From NCBI GenBank assembly GCA_034359265.1, contig CP136890.1, forward strand, positions 33,460,501-33,524,500: 64,000 nt of DNA. The letters are read 5' to 3'. Numbering within the stretch: position 1 is the stretch's first letter; the number at the start of each line of letters is the position of its first letter. This document shows, one piece after another, positions 11,380 through 22,714 of the stretch. Source of the stretch: Canna indica. Lineage: Eukaryota > Streptophyta > Magnoliopsida > Zingiberales > Cannaceae. Position numbers and translations under genes: made by a program. The notes under the pieces are model-generated. The model was not told the DNA's origin. It ran no database searches and saw only the letters and a list, made by a program, of their open reading frames with translations.

Positions 11380-12225
11380 CAGAAGATATGCCCAGATTTT
11401 CGCCTAAGAGAGAAATTGAATTCTTCATTGAGTTGCAGCCCGGAGCAGCACCGATCCCCATCCCACCTTATAGGGTGTCGTCGGCTGGACTCCGTGAGTT
11501 AAAGGCCTAGTTGCAGGAATTGCTGGACTTGGGTTTCATTCGCCCAAGTGTGTCCCCGTGGGGTGCTCCGGTCCTTTCTGTGAAGAAAAAGAACGGGTCC
11601 ATGCCTATGTGCATCGACTATAGGCAGGTCAACAAGGTGACAATCAAGAATCGTTACCCGCTGCCTATAATCGATGACTTGTTCGACCAGTTGTAGGGGG
11701 TGCAGTGGTAATCAAGGATTAATTTGGGGTCTGGATAGCATCAGTTGAGAATCTGAGACCATGACGTACCCAAGACCGCCTTCAGGACCTGCTACGGCCA
11801 TTACGAGTTCCTGGTAATGTCATTTGGGTTGACGAACACCCCTGCGGCCTGTATGGACCGCATGAACAGAGTGTTCAAAGAATATCTAGATAGATTGTGA
11901 TCGTCTTTATTGACGATATCCTAGTGTATTCCAAGAGCAAGGAGGAACACTCCGAGCATTTGGAAATGGTCCTGGGAACCCTCAGAAAACATCAGTTGTA
12001 CGCCAAATTCACCAAGTGTGAGTTTTGGTTAGAAAGTGTGGGATTCCTAGGGCATATAGTGTCCATGGAAGGAATCAGTGTGAACCCTGCCAAGATAGAG
12101 GCAGTAAAGGACTGGAAGTGGCCGACCAGTGTGACCGAAGTCCGCAGTTTCTTGGGGTTAGCTAGGTATTACAGAAAGTTTGTAGAAAATTCTCAAAAAT
12201 TACAGCTCCTTTGACTCGGTTAACC
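11380..12225 (+). pseudogene. Reverse transcriptase domain, broken by stops and frameshifts
   Basis: Blocks in order: FSPKREIEF-like start, [19 protein letters not shown] (11520-11575), [20 protein letters not shown], then a degenerate palm (TAG at 11694-11696; Q/W to stop changes near 11700-11760), FGLTNTPA, and the catalytic FIDDIL box at about 11900-11920, which retains both aspartates. It continues with [15 protein letters not shown] and [16 protein letters not shown]. At least three disabling changes separate these blocks. Confidence 0.9.
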
Positions 12226-12700
12226 CATAAGAAAGTCAAATTTGAGTAGGACGGGAAGTGTGAGGAGAGCTTTTTGAAGCTCAAAGAATGCCTAACGTCA
12301 ACACCAATTTTGGCCGTACCTTTTGGCTCGGGAGGATTTGTGGTATACTGTGACGCCTCTCAGGTTGGCCTGGGCTGTGTCCTAATGCAGTATGACAGGG
12401 TTATTGCCTATGTGTCTCATCAGTTGAAAGTGCATGAAAAGAATTATCCAGCCCATGATTTGGAACTGGCGGCGGTAGTGGTTGCTCTAAAGTTATGGCA
12501 TCACTACTTGTATGGTGAGGCTTGTGAGATTTATACCAACCAGAAAAGCCTCCAGTACTTGCTCACCCAAAAGGAGCACAATTTAAGGCAAAGAAGATGG
12601 CTTGAACTCTTGAAAGATTATGATTGTACCATCTTGTATCACCCTGGGAAGGCCAATGTGATGGTAGACGCACGGAGCAGAAAGTCTATGGGCAACCTAT
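12225..12700 (+). pseudogene. RNase H domain of family-1 pol
   Basis: A nearly complete Ty3/gypsy RNase H lies in the open frame 12274-12750. Motifs: [16 protein letters not shown] (first catalytic Asp), [20 protein letters not shown] (Glu), [16 protein letters not shown] (normally YTDHKSL; the catalytic Asp reads Asn here), and [15 protein letters not shown] (normally VADALSR). The change at YTN suggests loss of activity even without the surrounding stops. Confidence 0.88.
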
Positions 12701-12825
12701 CCCATTTGGCAGTCGGGAGAAGGCCGTTAGCGCGAGACTTGGCAGTATGATTGGATGGAGGAGCAGTATTAGTGGTGTCACCACCGGGAGCCCTAGTGGC
12801 ACACCTACGGGTATAATCCACACTG

Positions 12826-14260
12826 GTGGATATATTGCGTGCCGCGCAGGGAGAGGACAACTTTTGTGTACTGACGAAGGACTTAGTGCATAGAGGCGAT
12901 GTAGAGAATGGATTCAGGTTGGACTCAGAGGATGTGCTGCGATTCAGAGACCGAATCGTGGTGCCTGATATGACAGAGGTGCGCAGGCAAGTCCTAGAGC
13001 TGGGTCATCGCTCCATTTATATAATGCATCCGGGAGCCACCAAAATGTACCGAGATTTAAGGCAGCATTACTGGTGGAAGGGCATGAAAAGGGAGGTTGC
13101 AGAAAAGTGTTTGGTCTGCCAACAGGTAAAGGCCGAACATCTGAAGCCCGCGGGGCTATTGCAAATCCTAGAGGTTCCCGAGTGGAAGTAGGAGAAGATC
13201 ACCATGGATCTAGTGATAGGGTTGCCTAAGTCAAAAGGCGGTTTTGATTCTACCTGGGTGGTGGTTGACAGATTGACAAAGACCGCCCATTTCATACCCA
13301 TCAAGACAACCTTTTCTGCGGAGTAGTACGCCAGACTATTCTTGGATAGGATTGTGGCATACCATGGTACCCCAGTGATGATCATATCCGATCGCGGTAC
13401 CCAATTCACAACCCAGTTTTGGCAGTCCTTCCAGGAAACCTTGGGTACCCAGGTGCGTATCAGCACAGCTTTCCATCCGCAGACGGATGGACAGTCAGAG
13501 AGGACCATCCAAACCTTGAAAGATATGCTGAGGGCGTGCGTCCTGGATATGACCGGTGAGTGGGAGAAACACTTAGCATTGATCGAGTTCTCCTACAACA
13601 ATAGCTGTCACAGTAGCATTGGCATGGCTCCTTTCGAGGCCTTGTATGGGTGGCGGTGTAGGTCTCCTGTGGGCTGGTTTGAGGTCGGAGAATCACTCAT
13701 GGTGGGTCCTGATCTGGTTGAGGAGGCGGTAGAGAAGGTGAAAACTATAAAGGAAAGATTACTGGCAGCCCAGAGTCGTCAGAAAATGTATGCCGATAAG
13801 AAGGCTAGAGAGTTAGAGTTCATTGAGGTCGACTTGGTTTTCCTGAATGTTTCCCCAATGAAAGGGTTCGTCTTGTTTGGGAAGAAGGGGAAATTGAGCC
13901 CTAGGTTCATTGGGCCTTTCCCTATTCTCAAGCGGAGAAGCGCGGTGGCTTACGAATTGGCTTTGCCTCCTACCCTAAGCAGAGTTCACCCAGTTTTTCA
14001 TATATCCATGCTCAGGCGTTATGTAAGAGAAGATTCGCATGTGATCGAGCCCTCTTCTATCGAAGTAGATTCGGCTATCTCATTCGAGGAAAGGTCGGTG
14101 GAGATCCTCGACCGCCAAATTAGAAAGCTGAGGTCCAAATAAATCCCCCTAGTGAAAGTTAGATGAGAGCACCACTCTGGGCAAGAGGTCACTTGGGAGG
14201 TAGAGCGAGACATGAGAGAGCGCTACCCTTCCTTGTTTGAAGACCAGGTAAGTCCTTGCA
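12826..14260 (+). pseudogene. Integrase with chromodomain-like tail, family-1 pol
   Basis: Zinc-binding HHCC region: GHRSIYIMHPGATKM through CLVCQQVKAEHLKP (13000-13145). Catalytic core: the first Asp in TMDLVIGLP after a TAG at 13189-13191, the second in SDRGTQFTTQFW (13387-13420), and the Glu region FHPQTDGQSERTIQTL (13470-13515). After a TAG at 13326-13328, the frame 13342-14142 is open for 266 codons through GKLSPRFIGPFPIL to RVHPVFHISMLRRYV and VEILDRQIRKLRSK. A stop at 14140 precedes IPLVKV and TWEVERDMRERYPSLFE (to about 14240), the chromodomain-like end characteristic of Tekay/Del elements. Confidence 0.9.
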
Positions 14261-14287
14261 ATCCAATTAAATTTGAGGACGAATTTC

Positions 14288-14304
14288 CCTTAAGGGGGGA
14301 TGGT
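14288..14304 (+). promoter_or_regulatory. Polypurine tract of the family-1 element
   Basis: TTAAGGGGGGATGGT lies directly before the 3' LTR start (TGTAAGACCC at 14305), where plus-strand priming is expected. Confidence 0.8.
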
Positions 14305-16737
14305 TGTAAGACCCAAATTTTTTTTCTAATATAAAAATATATTTTTGGTACAACGCACCGGATCAGGAGTTAGTCGAGTCGAGCCGCGGAGTCACCTCGA
14401 GTAGAATGTATAACTCGGTTTATGAAGTTTAAATTGGTTAGATGGATATTTCTTTATTAAGCATTAGATGTCCTTTTTGAGTCGAGTTCAAATCGTGTAT
14501 GCGGATCGAATCGGGGCCTGAATCGGACTCGGATCAAGTTGAGTAGAGACTAAGTCAGTTAGAGGGGCATTTATGTCATTAGTGGATGAGGGGATAAAAC
14601 CCCTCATCATGAGCCGTGCGGCTCATTCATGAGTTGTGCGGCTCATTCTTGAGCCGCACGCCGTCCGAGCAAGAGAGGGAGGAGGGGAGATCTTGGGTCG
14701 GTGCCAAAAACCGTGTCGCCGTCGGAAGAATCGAGGTCGTCAATGTCCACCCTTTCTTCTTCCTTGATCAAGGTGAGTGGTTACTTTCCGTTGATTTGGG
14801 GGAGGCGGGTAGCCGAACCCCTAGGACTGTTAGGTGTCAAGTTTCTCACGAGTTTTTCGTCGATTCATGATACCTTGACCTTCTTATCGCTGTTTTAATT
14901 ATTGTTGCATCGGGTCTCCACAGTTTTTGTCCGATTCTTGATATTTTAGGGGCTGCCGAGTCAAGGAAAAAGGGGAAAGGTCATGTCGAAAATTTCCCCA
15001 ATTCCCTTGATGGATGTAAACCCCCTTTGAACGATCTTAAACCCATATCGAGTGGATTTGTGATTTACTTACTGAAAGTGACGATTGAAACTCATCCTCT
15101 AAAGCCTAGTAGGCTCGGCCAAGCAAAGGGAAAACTCCATGTTCATGGGTTGGCTGAGTAAGGGGTGTGCGGCTTGATCAAGGTCTTAATTAGGATAGAT
15201 CGGAAACAAGATATTACGGTTGGGGTTGGTCCTTCCCTCTTGTTCCTTTCCTTGGAGGCTCGGCCGAGCAAGGCATGCTTTGCTCAGGTGTTGCCCGAGC
15301 AAGGATTGGGGGAGATGATGATCTCTAGAAGATAAACGTCATGGTTAGGAATACTCAAAACAATAGGGCATGACAAGTTGCCTAGATTGACAATTAGAAT
15401 CAAGATGACGTTTAGGTAAGATCTAACTAAGGAAGGCTTCTATGTTGATGCATGTAATTAGTAGAATGGTAGGATAGTAACCATTCTTAGACCTTTGCTC
15501 TTTAAATTCTGAACTGTGGTGATACTTTTACCATGTTAGATAATTTATTTCCTTGTTGAATTTATGGTTTAATGCAGAATTTAAATTCTTTATCATTGAA
15601 TCATGTGGCTATACATAGTAGGTGTTGTGAAGAAATTTCATTATAGTTTATATGCTGTCCGGTTATGTTAATGGGTGCATTTCCAAGTCTATAACATGTA
15701 GTTTACATTAGCAAAAGGTAGCATATGACGCTAGATGATTTACATAAAATTATAAAGTGTGTGTTAGATATGGAAACTCAAAAGTAGACGAGTTAGGCCT
15801 CACACCTAAGAAACATTTTGCGAACAATAATGTGCACATGATACAGCCAAAATTAAAAGATTGAGAACGGGCGGACGCTCGGGACTTTAAATAAGGAAAC
15901 TTTAGGACACCATGTTTGTGTGATGTGATTGTGGTGGTCTACCGAGAAGCATGGGTAGTCAGAATGACTAATGCTTGACTCGGCCAGTGATCGGGTCTTG
16001 AGATTGCACCAGTTGGGTGGGACTAGCTATCCCTACCCCAGTCGGTGTCCGAAGACTAGCAGACCATCCTAGTCGACGACACAGAGTTTGCTTTGTTTCA
16101 AGTATGTGCTATGTGGCCCGAACGGTCAGTATGTTACTATCTGTATGTGGTAGGACTGGTTATAACCGAATCACTAGACCATGAGTAGGCCCTAGGGGCC
16201 GGGTGCCATGTGGCGTAGTTAGGCTGTTATGGCTGCTTACATGAATGTATGGCCTATACAGGACGACCCCTGGGGTCGGTTGTCATAACCAAAGCAACTT
16301 ATATCCCTAACTTTATATTTTGCTGCCATATATATATATATATATATATGATTATTGGGGAATTATGTGGTGGTTCGGAAGAACCGTTCACTGAGTCCCA
16401 TGTGGACTCATGGTTTATTTCCTTGTTTTGCAGAGCCCAATGAGTGAGATGAGGCTTGGGATCATGGTGCAGCTGGAGGGCAGGCGATGGCGTAGATCTC
16501 GTAGCAGCGTCCACTAGTCATAGTCTAGAGATCTAGGGCAGTTGTTTCTTTTAATACACTAAGATTGTCTATTCGAAAACATGTACTTGCTTTTAAACTT
16601 GAGTTGTTTCCTATGGTGGTTGATGTTTCGAAACTTTTCTTGTTTTAAAGCAAAATTGTGAACCTTCTTTAAAGATTTGAATAAAGCTGCGTCATTGTTT
16701 TCATTATGTGTTTCAGTTTTTGTTAGTCGGTGTGACA
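14305..16737 (+). repeat. 3' LTR of the family-1 element
   Basis: Starts TGTAAGACCCAAAT, ends CGGTGTGACA. It is about 950 bp longer than the de-nested 5' LTR because it keeps 15210-16165. Near its right end about 60 bp seen in the 5' LTR (TAGGCTTTAGGG...CCTAAGTTGGGG) are replaced by a shorter sequence. A TA microsatellite lies at 16327-16349. Confidence 0.88.
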
Positions 16738-16748
16738 TATTCCTACAG

Positions 16749-16855
16749 GTTTCATTTGCTTGTTGAATTCGATGAGGTCAAGCGAAGCTGTCGGAAGCAT
16801 CTTGATGGCCATAATAGACGACGAAGGAAACCCCAGCCTAACTCTGTAAATTCAG
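16749..16855 (+). CDS. SBP-box (SPL) transcription factor, second SBP exon
   Basis: SPL proteins are plant nuclear transcription factors that bind GTAC-core sites through the two-zinc SBP domain. The exon encodes [14 protein letters not shown], then [16 protein letters not shown] and NSVNSG. These are the second zinc-finger end and the bipartite nuclear localisation signal. The acceptor CCTACAG precedes 16749, and the phase fits the conserved SBP intron between CQQCS-R and FHLL. A donor (TTCAG then GTAGCC) follows 16855. One change from consensus is KHLDG for KRLDG. The [21 protein letters not shown] type suggests the SPL3/12/AtSPL6-like clade. The first SBP exon is not in the window before the transposons, and no later exon was recognised, so the gene may be partial or dead. 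Confidence 0.82.
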
Positions 16856-18572
16856 GTAGCCCCTCAAATTCATCTTATTGTGACATCTTTTGCTCAGTTG
16901 TTTTCTAGCTCTTACAATAGTTTTTAGAAAACATGTTGCTTATAAATAAACTTTACATAGTTCATAGAACTTGGTAGAGGAGCTACTATCTACTTTGTTA
17001 ATCAATACATTAGTCATTAATCATCCTTGCAAGTTAGTTAGCTTTACCCATCATAGAAATCTAGATCATATTATATCTACAATTAGGCTTCTCAGTTTTT
17101 GTAATTGTGAAATAACAAAATCTCATCATTGATCCTATGGTGGTGTGGTAGGAAAGAAACTTAATAAATTTCCATTGGAATACCAATTCCAAGATAAAAC
17201 ATTTCTTCTTATTCATCAAAATATTGATACCAGAAGAGATGATCTCAAAGTCCTTACATGTTATGAATCAACCATCTAAGGACTTGAGGATGACACTTTC
17301 AACAACTCAGCTTGGAATAAGGTGAAACATTAGATAGATGTTCTAGTTAATTTTCTCTACATTCAGATATACCATTCATATTTTCTCTACATTATGATAT
17401 ACCAATCCAACACAAATCATTGAATTGAAAATTTATAATTCAATTGGCTCAAACCTCAAAGTACCTCAAAGTTAGATGTAAATTTGAAAATATTGGTTTT
17501 ATTGTTCTGCATGATATGATAAGCAAAATTGAACTATAAGCTTCATTTTATTATAGCATTTTATTATCCTCAATCTTCATATTTGCATTAGATGTTTTGT
17601 CAGGCTTTCAGTTCTTTTGATAAATCAAAGTGATGCAAAAGCATGTTAAAATGGAGATACAATGAGAATTAACATGGAGGAAGAATCACTATTATAATTA
17701 AAAAGAGATACCAAGAGAAGAGAACACAATCTACCTATAAACGCATCTCATGCAAAATCTCTACAGTAATAGCTCCTTATTCTATACATTAGTACATTTG
17801 ACATCTAGAAATCAAGTGATATTTCCTGTGACAGTGTGTTTGCCAAGCTCACAATCGACAAGCCAATTAATGTAGGATCAACGGACCTACAATATTTAGG
17901 TGCAACAGACCTAATCAACAGACATAAAATTTGTGAATCCAACTGTATATGACTTAACCTGATCATAAATGTGAATGAATTTTGACTAGAAAGTGATGTT
18001 GTCAAGTTTTGTTCGGGCTGATTCAACATTCCAACATGAGTTTGAACCAAATCCCAACACTTAAGTTAATCATATCGGCTAGATACGATTTCTACGCTGC
18101 CAAGATGATGCTTCCACCATTCTGATTGGATTAGAACAAGACCACGATATCTAATTCTAGATTTCTGTTTGTTGTTGGAAAGCTCCACCCGTTCAAGAAG
18201 TATCTCAAATTGATTGTGGCTGATTTGTGTTAGAAGTATCTAACTCTAGATTTCTGTTTGTTGGATTTTCAATTCAATGATTTTCAATTCATATTTTCTC
18301 TACATTATGATATTTTCCCTATTCAATGATTTGAGTTACATATACCATGATTTGTGTTGGATTCGTATGGATCCAATGTTGGCTACTCTTCTGTCTTCTT
18401 CCTTTCATGATAGTTTCCTATCGATCCAATGTTGGACTGGACATAGATTAACTTATGTGGTTGCTTGTAGCTTGTAAGCTTGGTGAATAGGGAGCATATT
18501 CCGTGTAGGGTTGGACTTTACATTAATATGATTTCTCTGTGTCCTTTGAGTTGCTATTGTTAAGTCAAATTC
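16856..18572. other. No recognisable gene; AT-rich, possibly SPL intron or 3' sequence
   Basis: I looked for a third SPL exon and for a miR156-type site and found neither. A weak open stretch near 17150-17335 (GLEDDTFNNSAWN) carries stops on either side and is not convincing. A phrase of about 24 bp (ATCTAACTCTAGATTTCTGT) is repeated at 18149 and 18238, and another (TTTTCTCTACATTATGATAT) at about 17383 and 18293. Confidence 0.4.
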
Positions 18573-20812
18573 TGTCACAATGGGTGAGTTCAAAGAACTC
18601 AGTGAGCAATTTTACCAACCCCCACAAATCAACACTACAGAGATAACAAAATATATCTATCTCTACGGAGGCAATGTCATAAAGGTGTGACTAGCTACTA
18701 GGCCAACAGGCCACCTATGCCCACGGCATCTAACCCTCCAAAGAAGTGCATCAGGCCGAAGCCCACCATGCTCGAAGGCAACAGCACATACCCAAGAAGT
18801 GCATCGGGCCGAAGCCCACCATGTCGAAGGCAACAACACATACTAGAGAAGTGCATCGGGCTGAAGCCCACCATGCCGAAGGCAACATCACATACAAGAG
18901 AAGTGCATCGGACCGAAGCCCACCATGCTGAAGGCAACAACACATACTAGAAAAGTGCATCGGGCCGAAGCCCACCATGCCGAAGGCAACAACACATACA
19001 AGAGAAGTGCATTGGACAGAAGCCCACCATGCCAAAGGCAACAACACATACTAGAGAAGTGCATCGGGCCGAAGCCCACCATGCCGAAGGCAACAACACA
19101 TACTAGGATATTCGAGAAAGGCCTTCCGAACTTATCCTGCAGGTTGGGAATTTGGCATCCAACCACCCAGGCATAGCTCGAACCCCGGCTCCTAATCTCG
19201 AGCCGCTCCGCCATTCTCAAGGATATGACGCATCAAGACCTAAGTCAAGATTCTCCTACGGTGTCCTAGGGGTGTGCTCATTATGAAGCGTCTCAACACT
19301 CCAAATTCGACCCCTGTCCTTTAGACCCGTAATGTCATGAACTCGTGTGGTTTTATTTCATGAATTCCTTATAAGTTGGTTCATAACAGATTATGCTCAC
19401 CCTTAAACCCAATTTTAATTATAGGATTAAAATTTAGATCATCTCAATTAGGGTTTTGTTTCAGGGCTTTGTTTTAGGTTACTGTTCTGCCCAGAACTAC
19501 AATGTCTGACCCAAATCTAGTCTCCAAAGTGTGTCATATGTTCCCAAACCATATTTTCTAGTCGAAACGATAGGTTAAATGACTATATTCACACATACAC
19601 ACACATCAAAGCAAATAAATTAAAATCAGCACAGATTCATCATCTCAGCATACAATTCTAGCAAACATGCAGTTTCAGCATACTTATAGAATTAAATCCG
19701 AAAATTAACAGAAATTAATCCCTAAATTACAATTAGGACGGAATACTAATCTTAGGAATTAATTCACAAAAATCATGCTTTTAATCAAGATTAACAACAA
19801 CCCATACACTTAAATCAAGAGTCAAGCATTAGGATCAAAAAAACCCCTTCTCAAGAACCCTTAATTAGTCATTATCAAGATCTTAATCCTACCATATGAT
19901 CTCTACCCAAAATCACATATTTAATCCTAATCATGCAATCCACAAATCAAGAATCCAAATTTGGAAGAATAAATCATGATTTGCACATCAAGAAAATATG
20001 GCAAGAACTCGAAGAAAATCCAAGAACAAGGCATAAATAACGAGCCATCGCGAACAGCTTCAATAATCCGATTAAAATCCCGAAGAGAGAGGGTAAACCA
20101 CTCACCTTAAATTAAAAAAATATTAGGAAAGAAATCTCGGACGACGGCCCTCGAATACGGCTTCAAAAGGCCGACGGCTCAACCCAAAAAAATGGCTCTA
20201 AGGGGAAAGAGAGAGGGAGAGGAAGCAAGCGGCTCGACTCCTCTCGGCTCGGCTCCAAAGAGAAAGAAGGAAGAGAGGAAGAGGAAGAAGAATCTGGCGG
20301 CTCGGCTCGGCTCTGGGTGGCTGCGGCTCCAAGGAGAAAAGGGAAAGGGGGCTGGCGGCTTGGCTTGGCTTGGCGGCTGGCTCCCTTTCTCAACTTTTTA
20401 GGTGGCTCCAAAATAGGATCCCAAGCCATGAGGGGGGCTTTTTATACACCCTCCTCAGTCCTAACCCCTTAAACCCTTAATTCACAACCTGCATCCACCT
20501 TAAGCCAAAACCAAAATCCGCTAACCCAATAGACTTAAATAATTTAATTAATATCAATCTAATAAATCACAACAATTAATTAAATACTCATATGAACATA
20601 ATTAGCAATTGTGCACACACAACACCAAATTAAATACTCTCACCTACCTAAGCCTAAAAATTCATAAATTTATAAATTTATATTATACTTATCCGATCTC
20701 GCAAACTTGCTCCGGACCATGAGTCGACTCGGCTCGACCACAAACTAGTCCGCTAGGCTGGCAAATACACATAAAAGAAAAAATAATAAATTTAAGTATC
20801 TGGGATATTACA
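18573..20812 (-). repeat. 3' LTR of the minus-strand family-2 element
   Basis: Ends GGATATTACA at 20812 next to the polypurine tract (on the minus strand, LTR start TGTAATATCC). At the other edge only TGTCAC survives before the sequence jumps to AATGGGTGAGTTC, so about 420 bp present in the 6085 copy are deleted. A CT/purine-rich stretch at 20165-20400 gives chance open frames on both strands. Confidence 0.85.
18739..19108. repeat. 52-bp minisatellite (copy 2)
   Basis: About seven tandem units of GTGCATCGGGCCGAAGCCCA plus 32 further bases; unit starts are spaced 52 bp apart (for example 18851, 18903, 18955). Because 52 is not a multiple of 3 and the unit has few stops, long chance frames appear on both strands. 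Confidence 0.92.
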
Positions 20813-20829
20813 ATCCTCCATCCTTAAAG

Positions 20830-21250
20830 AAAATTCATACTCGAATTTCAGAAAAGAAAATAAGGACTCACCACAACATCAAACAATGAAGGATAACTCT
20901 CTCTCATATCCTGCTCCACCTCCCAGGTGGCCTCCTGGCCAGAATGGTGCTCCCATTTGACTTTAACCAAGGGAATCTTCTTGGACCTTAATTTTTGAAT
21001 CTGCCGGTCTAGCACCTCAACTGGCCGCTCCTCTTAAGAGATTGTTGAATCCACCTCTACCGCGGTATGCTTGATCACACGGGACTCATCTCGAATATAT
21101 ACCTCTTCAGCATAGACCATGGAATACTGGATGTACTCGGTCCATACTAGGAGGTAGGGCCAACTCATAGGCCACGACTCCCTTGCGCTTGAGAATAGCA
21201 AACGACCCATTGAACCTAGGGCTTAGCTTTCCTTTCTTACCAAACCTCAC
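20830..21250 (-). pseudogene. Integrase C-terminus and chromodomain-like tail, family 2
   Basis: Read on the minus strand, GKKGKLSPRFNGSFAILKRK, ALPPSMDRVHPVFH, then VEVLDRQIQKLRSKKIPLVK and GQEATWEVEQDMRESYPSLF. It lies directly upstream of the polypurine tract (20813-20835) as in an intact element. A frameshift near 21120 and a stop (TAA, about 21032) break it. Its 5' side is fused to RNase H. Confidence 0.85.
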
Positions 21251-22165
21251 TACCCCAAGCCTGGAGGCATAGGCTATCACTCTGCCCTTATGCATCAGCA
21301 CGCAACCCAAGCCGACTCGGGAGGCATCACAATAAACAACCAAACCTCCTAAACCCGAGGGTACTGCTAAAACTGGCGCGGACATCAAGCGGTCCTTGAG
21401 CTTTAGAAAGCTCTCTTCACACTTACTGTCCCATTCGAACTTGATCTTATTCTGGGTTAGGCGGGCCAACGGCGCTGCAATCCTGGAGAAATTCTCCACA
21501 AACTTATTGTAGTAACCTGCCAACCTAGAAAACTGCGAATCTCCGAGACATTGGTCGGCCTCCTCCAGTTCTGAATTGTCTCTATCTTTGCAGGGTCCAC
21601 CTTTATTCCTTCCTTGGACACCACATGACCAAGAAACCCTACGCTCTCCAGCTAGAACTCGCACTTGGAGAATTTCGCATACAACCTGTGCTCCCTGAGA
21701 GTTTTCATAACTACCCTCAAGTGCTCAGCATGCTCCTCCCTGCTCCTGGAATAAATCAAAATGTCATCAATGAACACAATCACAAACTTATCCAGGTATT
21801 CCTTGAACACTCGATTCATCAGGTCCATAAATACTGCAGGTGCATTAGTCAACCCGAAGGGCATCACTAGGAACAAAAAGTGCCCATACCTCGACCTGAA
21901 AGCAGTCGTAGGGATGTCACTGTCCCGAATCCTCAATTGGTGGTACCTTGACCGTAGGTCAATATTAGAAAACCACTGCACTTCCTGAAGTTGATCAAAC
22001 AAATCATCCATCCTGGGTAACGGGTACCGATTCGTTACTGTTACCTTGTTAAGTTGTCAATAATCAATGCACATCCGCATGGACCCATCCTTCCTCTTTG
22101 AAAAGAGCACTGGAGCACCCCAAGGTGAAACACTGGGGCAAATCAAATCCAAATCAAGCAACTCC
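21250..22165 (-). pseudogene. RT and partial RNase H, family 2 (copy A)
   Basis: Minus strand, in order: [64 protein letters not shown], the catalytic [11 protein letters not shown] (both Asp present), KFSKCEF followed by a TAG (W to stop, near 21650), [20 protein letters not shown], then RNase [21 protein letters not shown] and [20 protein letters not shown]. At AYASR the frame passes directly into the integrase tail. Less decayed than family 1. Confidence 0.9.
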
Positions 22166-22712
22166 TACAAGTGGGATTTCAACTCCCTCAACTCATCTGG
22201 TGACATCTGATACGGAGGAATGGAGATCAGCTTCACCCCTGGCTGTAACTCGATACAGAATTCGATCTCTCTCTCTGGAGGTAAGCCTGGCAACTCCTTC
22301 GAAAATACATCAAAGAACCCGCATACTACAGGCGTCCTCCCGATGTCTCTGGTCGCACCTCCACCTTCCTCTGCCATTGACACAAAGGCCAAAAATAACT
22401 GACACGCGCCAAAAAGTAACTTTCGGGTCTTAAAAGATGATATCGCCATCAATGGCTCACCCCTTCCCTCACCCTAGAAGGTAAACTAGGCATCCTGGGC
22501 TTATTGAAGGTCACAGTCTTAGCCCTGCAATCCATTGAGGTGAAATGGTCCACCAACCAGTACATGCCCAATATCACATCAAGCTCCAACATCGGCAGGA
22601 GTGTGAAATCGACCATCAGCACATGCCCACAAATGACAACCTTGCAGCCTCGAAAGACTGTGTCTGCCATCACAGAAATGCCTGTAGGTGTAGACACCAC
22701 AAGGGGCAATTC
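22165..22712 (-). pseudogene. Protease and start of RT, family 2 (copy A)
   Basis: Minus strand: LPLVVSTPTGISVMADTVF, then FTLLPMLELDVILGMYWL and CRAKTVTFNKP are the post-active-site half of the plant gypsy protease. DVFSKELPGLPPEREIEFCI and QMSPDELRELKSHL are the RT N-terminus. The protease active-site region and all of gag are missing because the sequence joins LTR DNA at about 22713. Confidence 0.88.
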
Positions 22713-22714
22713 AA

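Larger units (their letters stand above)
5724..16737 (+). mobile_element. Family-1 Ty3/gypsy chromovirus (Tekay/Del-like), degenerate
   Basis: The order is 5' LTR (5724-9753), PBS, gag remnants, protease, reverse transcriptase, RNase H, integrase with a C-terminal chromodomain-like tail, polypurine tract, 3' LTR (14305-16737). LTRs start TGTAAGACCC and end GGTGTGACA. Target duplications are TATTA (5719-5723) and TATTC (16738-16742), differing by one base. PR-RT-RH-IN order marks Ty3/gypsy; the IN tail motif VEILDRQIRKLRSK with IPLVKV is typical of Tekay/Del chromoviruses. Many in-frame stops and frameshifts exclude autonomy. A family-2 solo LTR is nested in the 5' LTR. Confidence 0.88.

Noticed and set aside
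17150..17340. Candidate third exon of the SPL gene (EDDTFNNSAWN)
   Set aside because: Stops on both sides, no convincing splice sites, and no miR156-type site nearby.
18739..19108. CRISPR-like regularity
   Set aside because: The repeat is continuous with no unique spacers and lies in a plant retrotransposon LTR.
18698..19220. Several overlapping open frames of 77-110 codons on both strands
   Set aside because: They are read-through of the 52-bp minisatellite; their Cys-rich or His-rich repeats are by-products of the unit. The same holds at 6611-6853, 23172-23718, 30569-31115 and 54333-54757.
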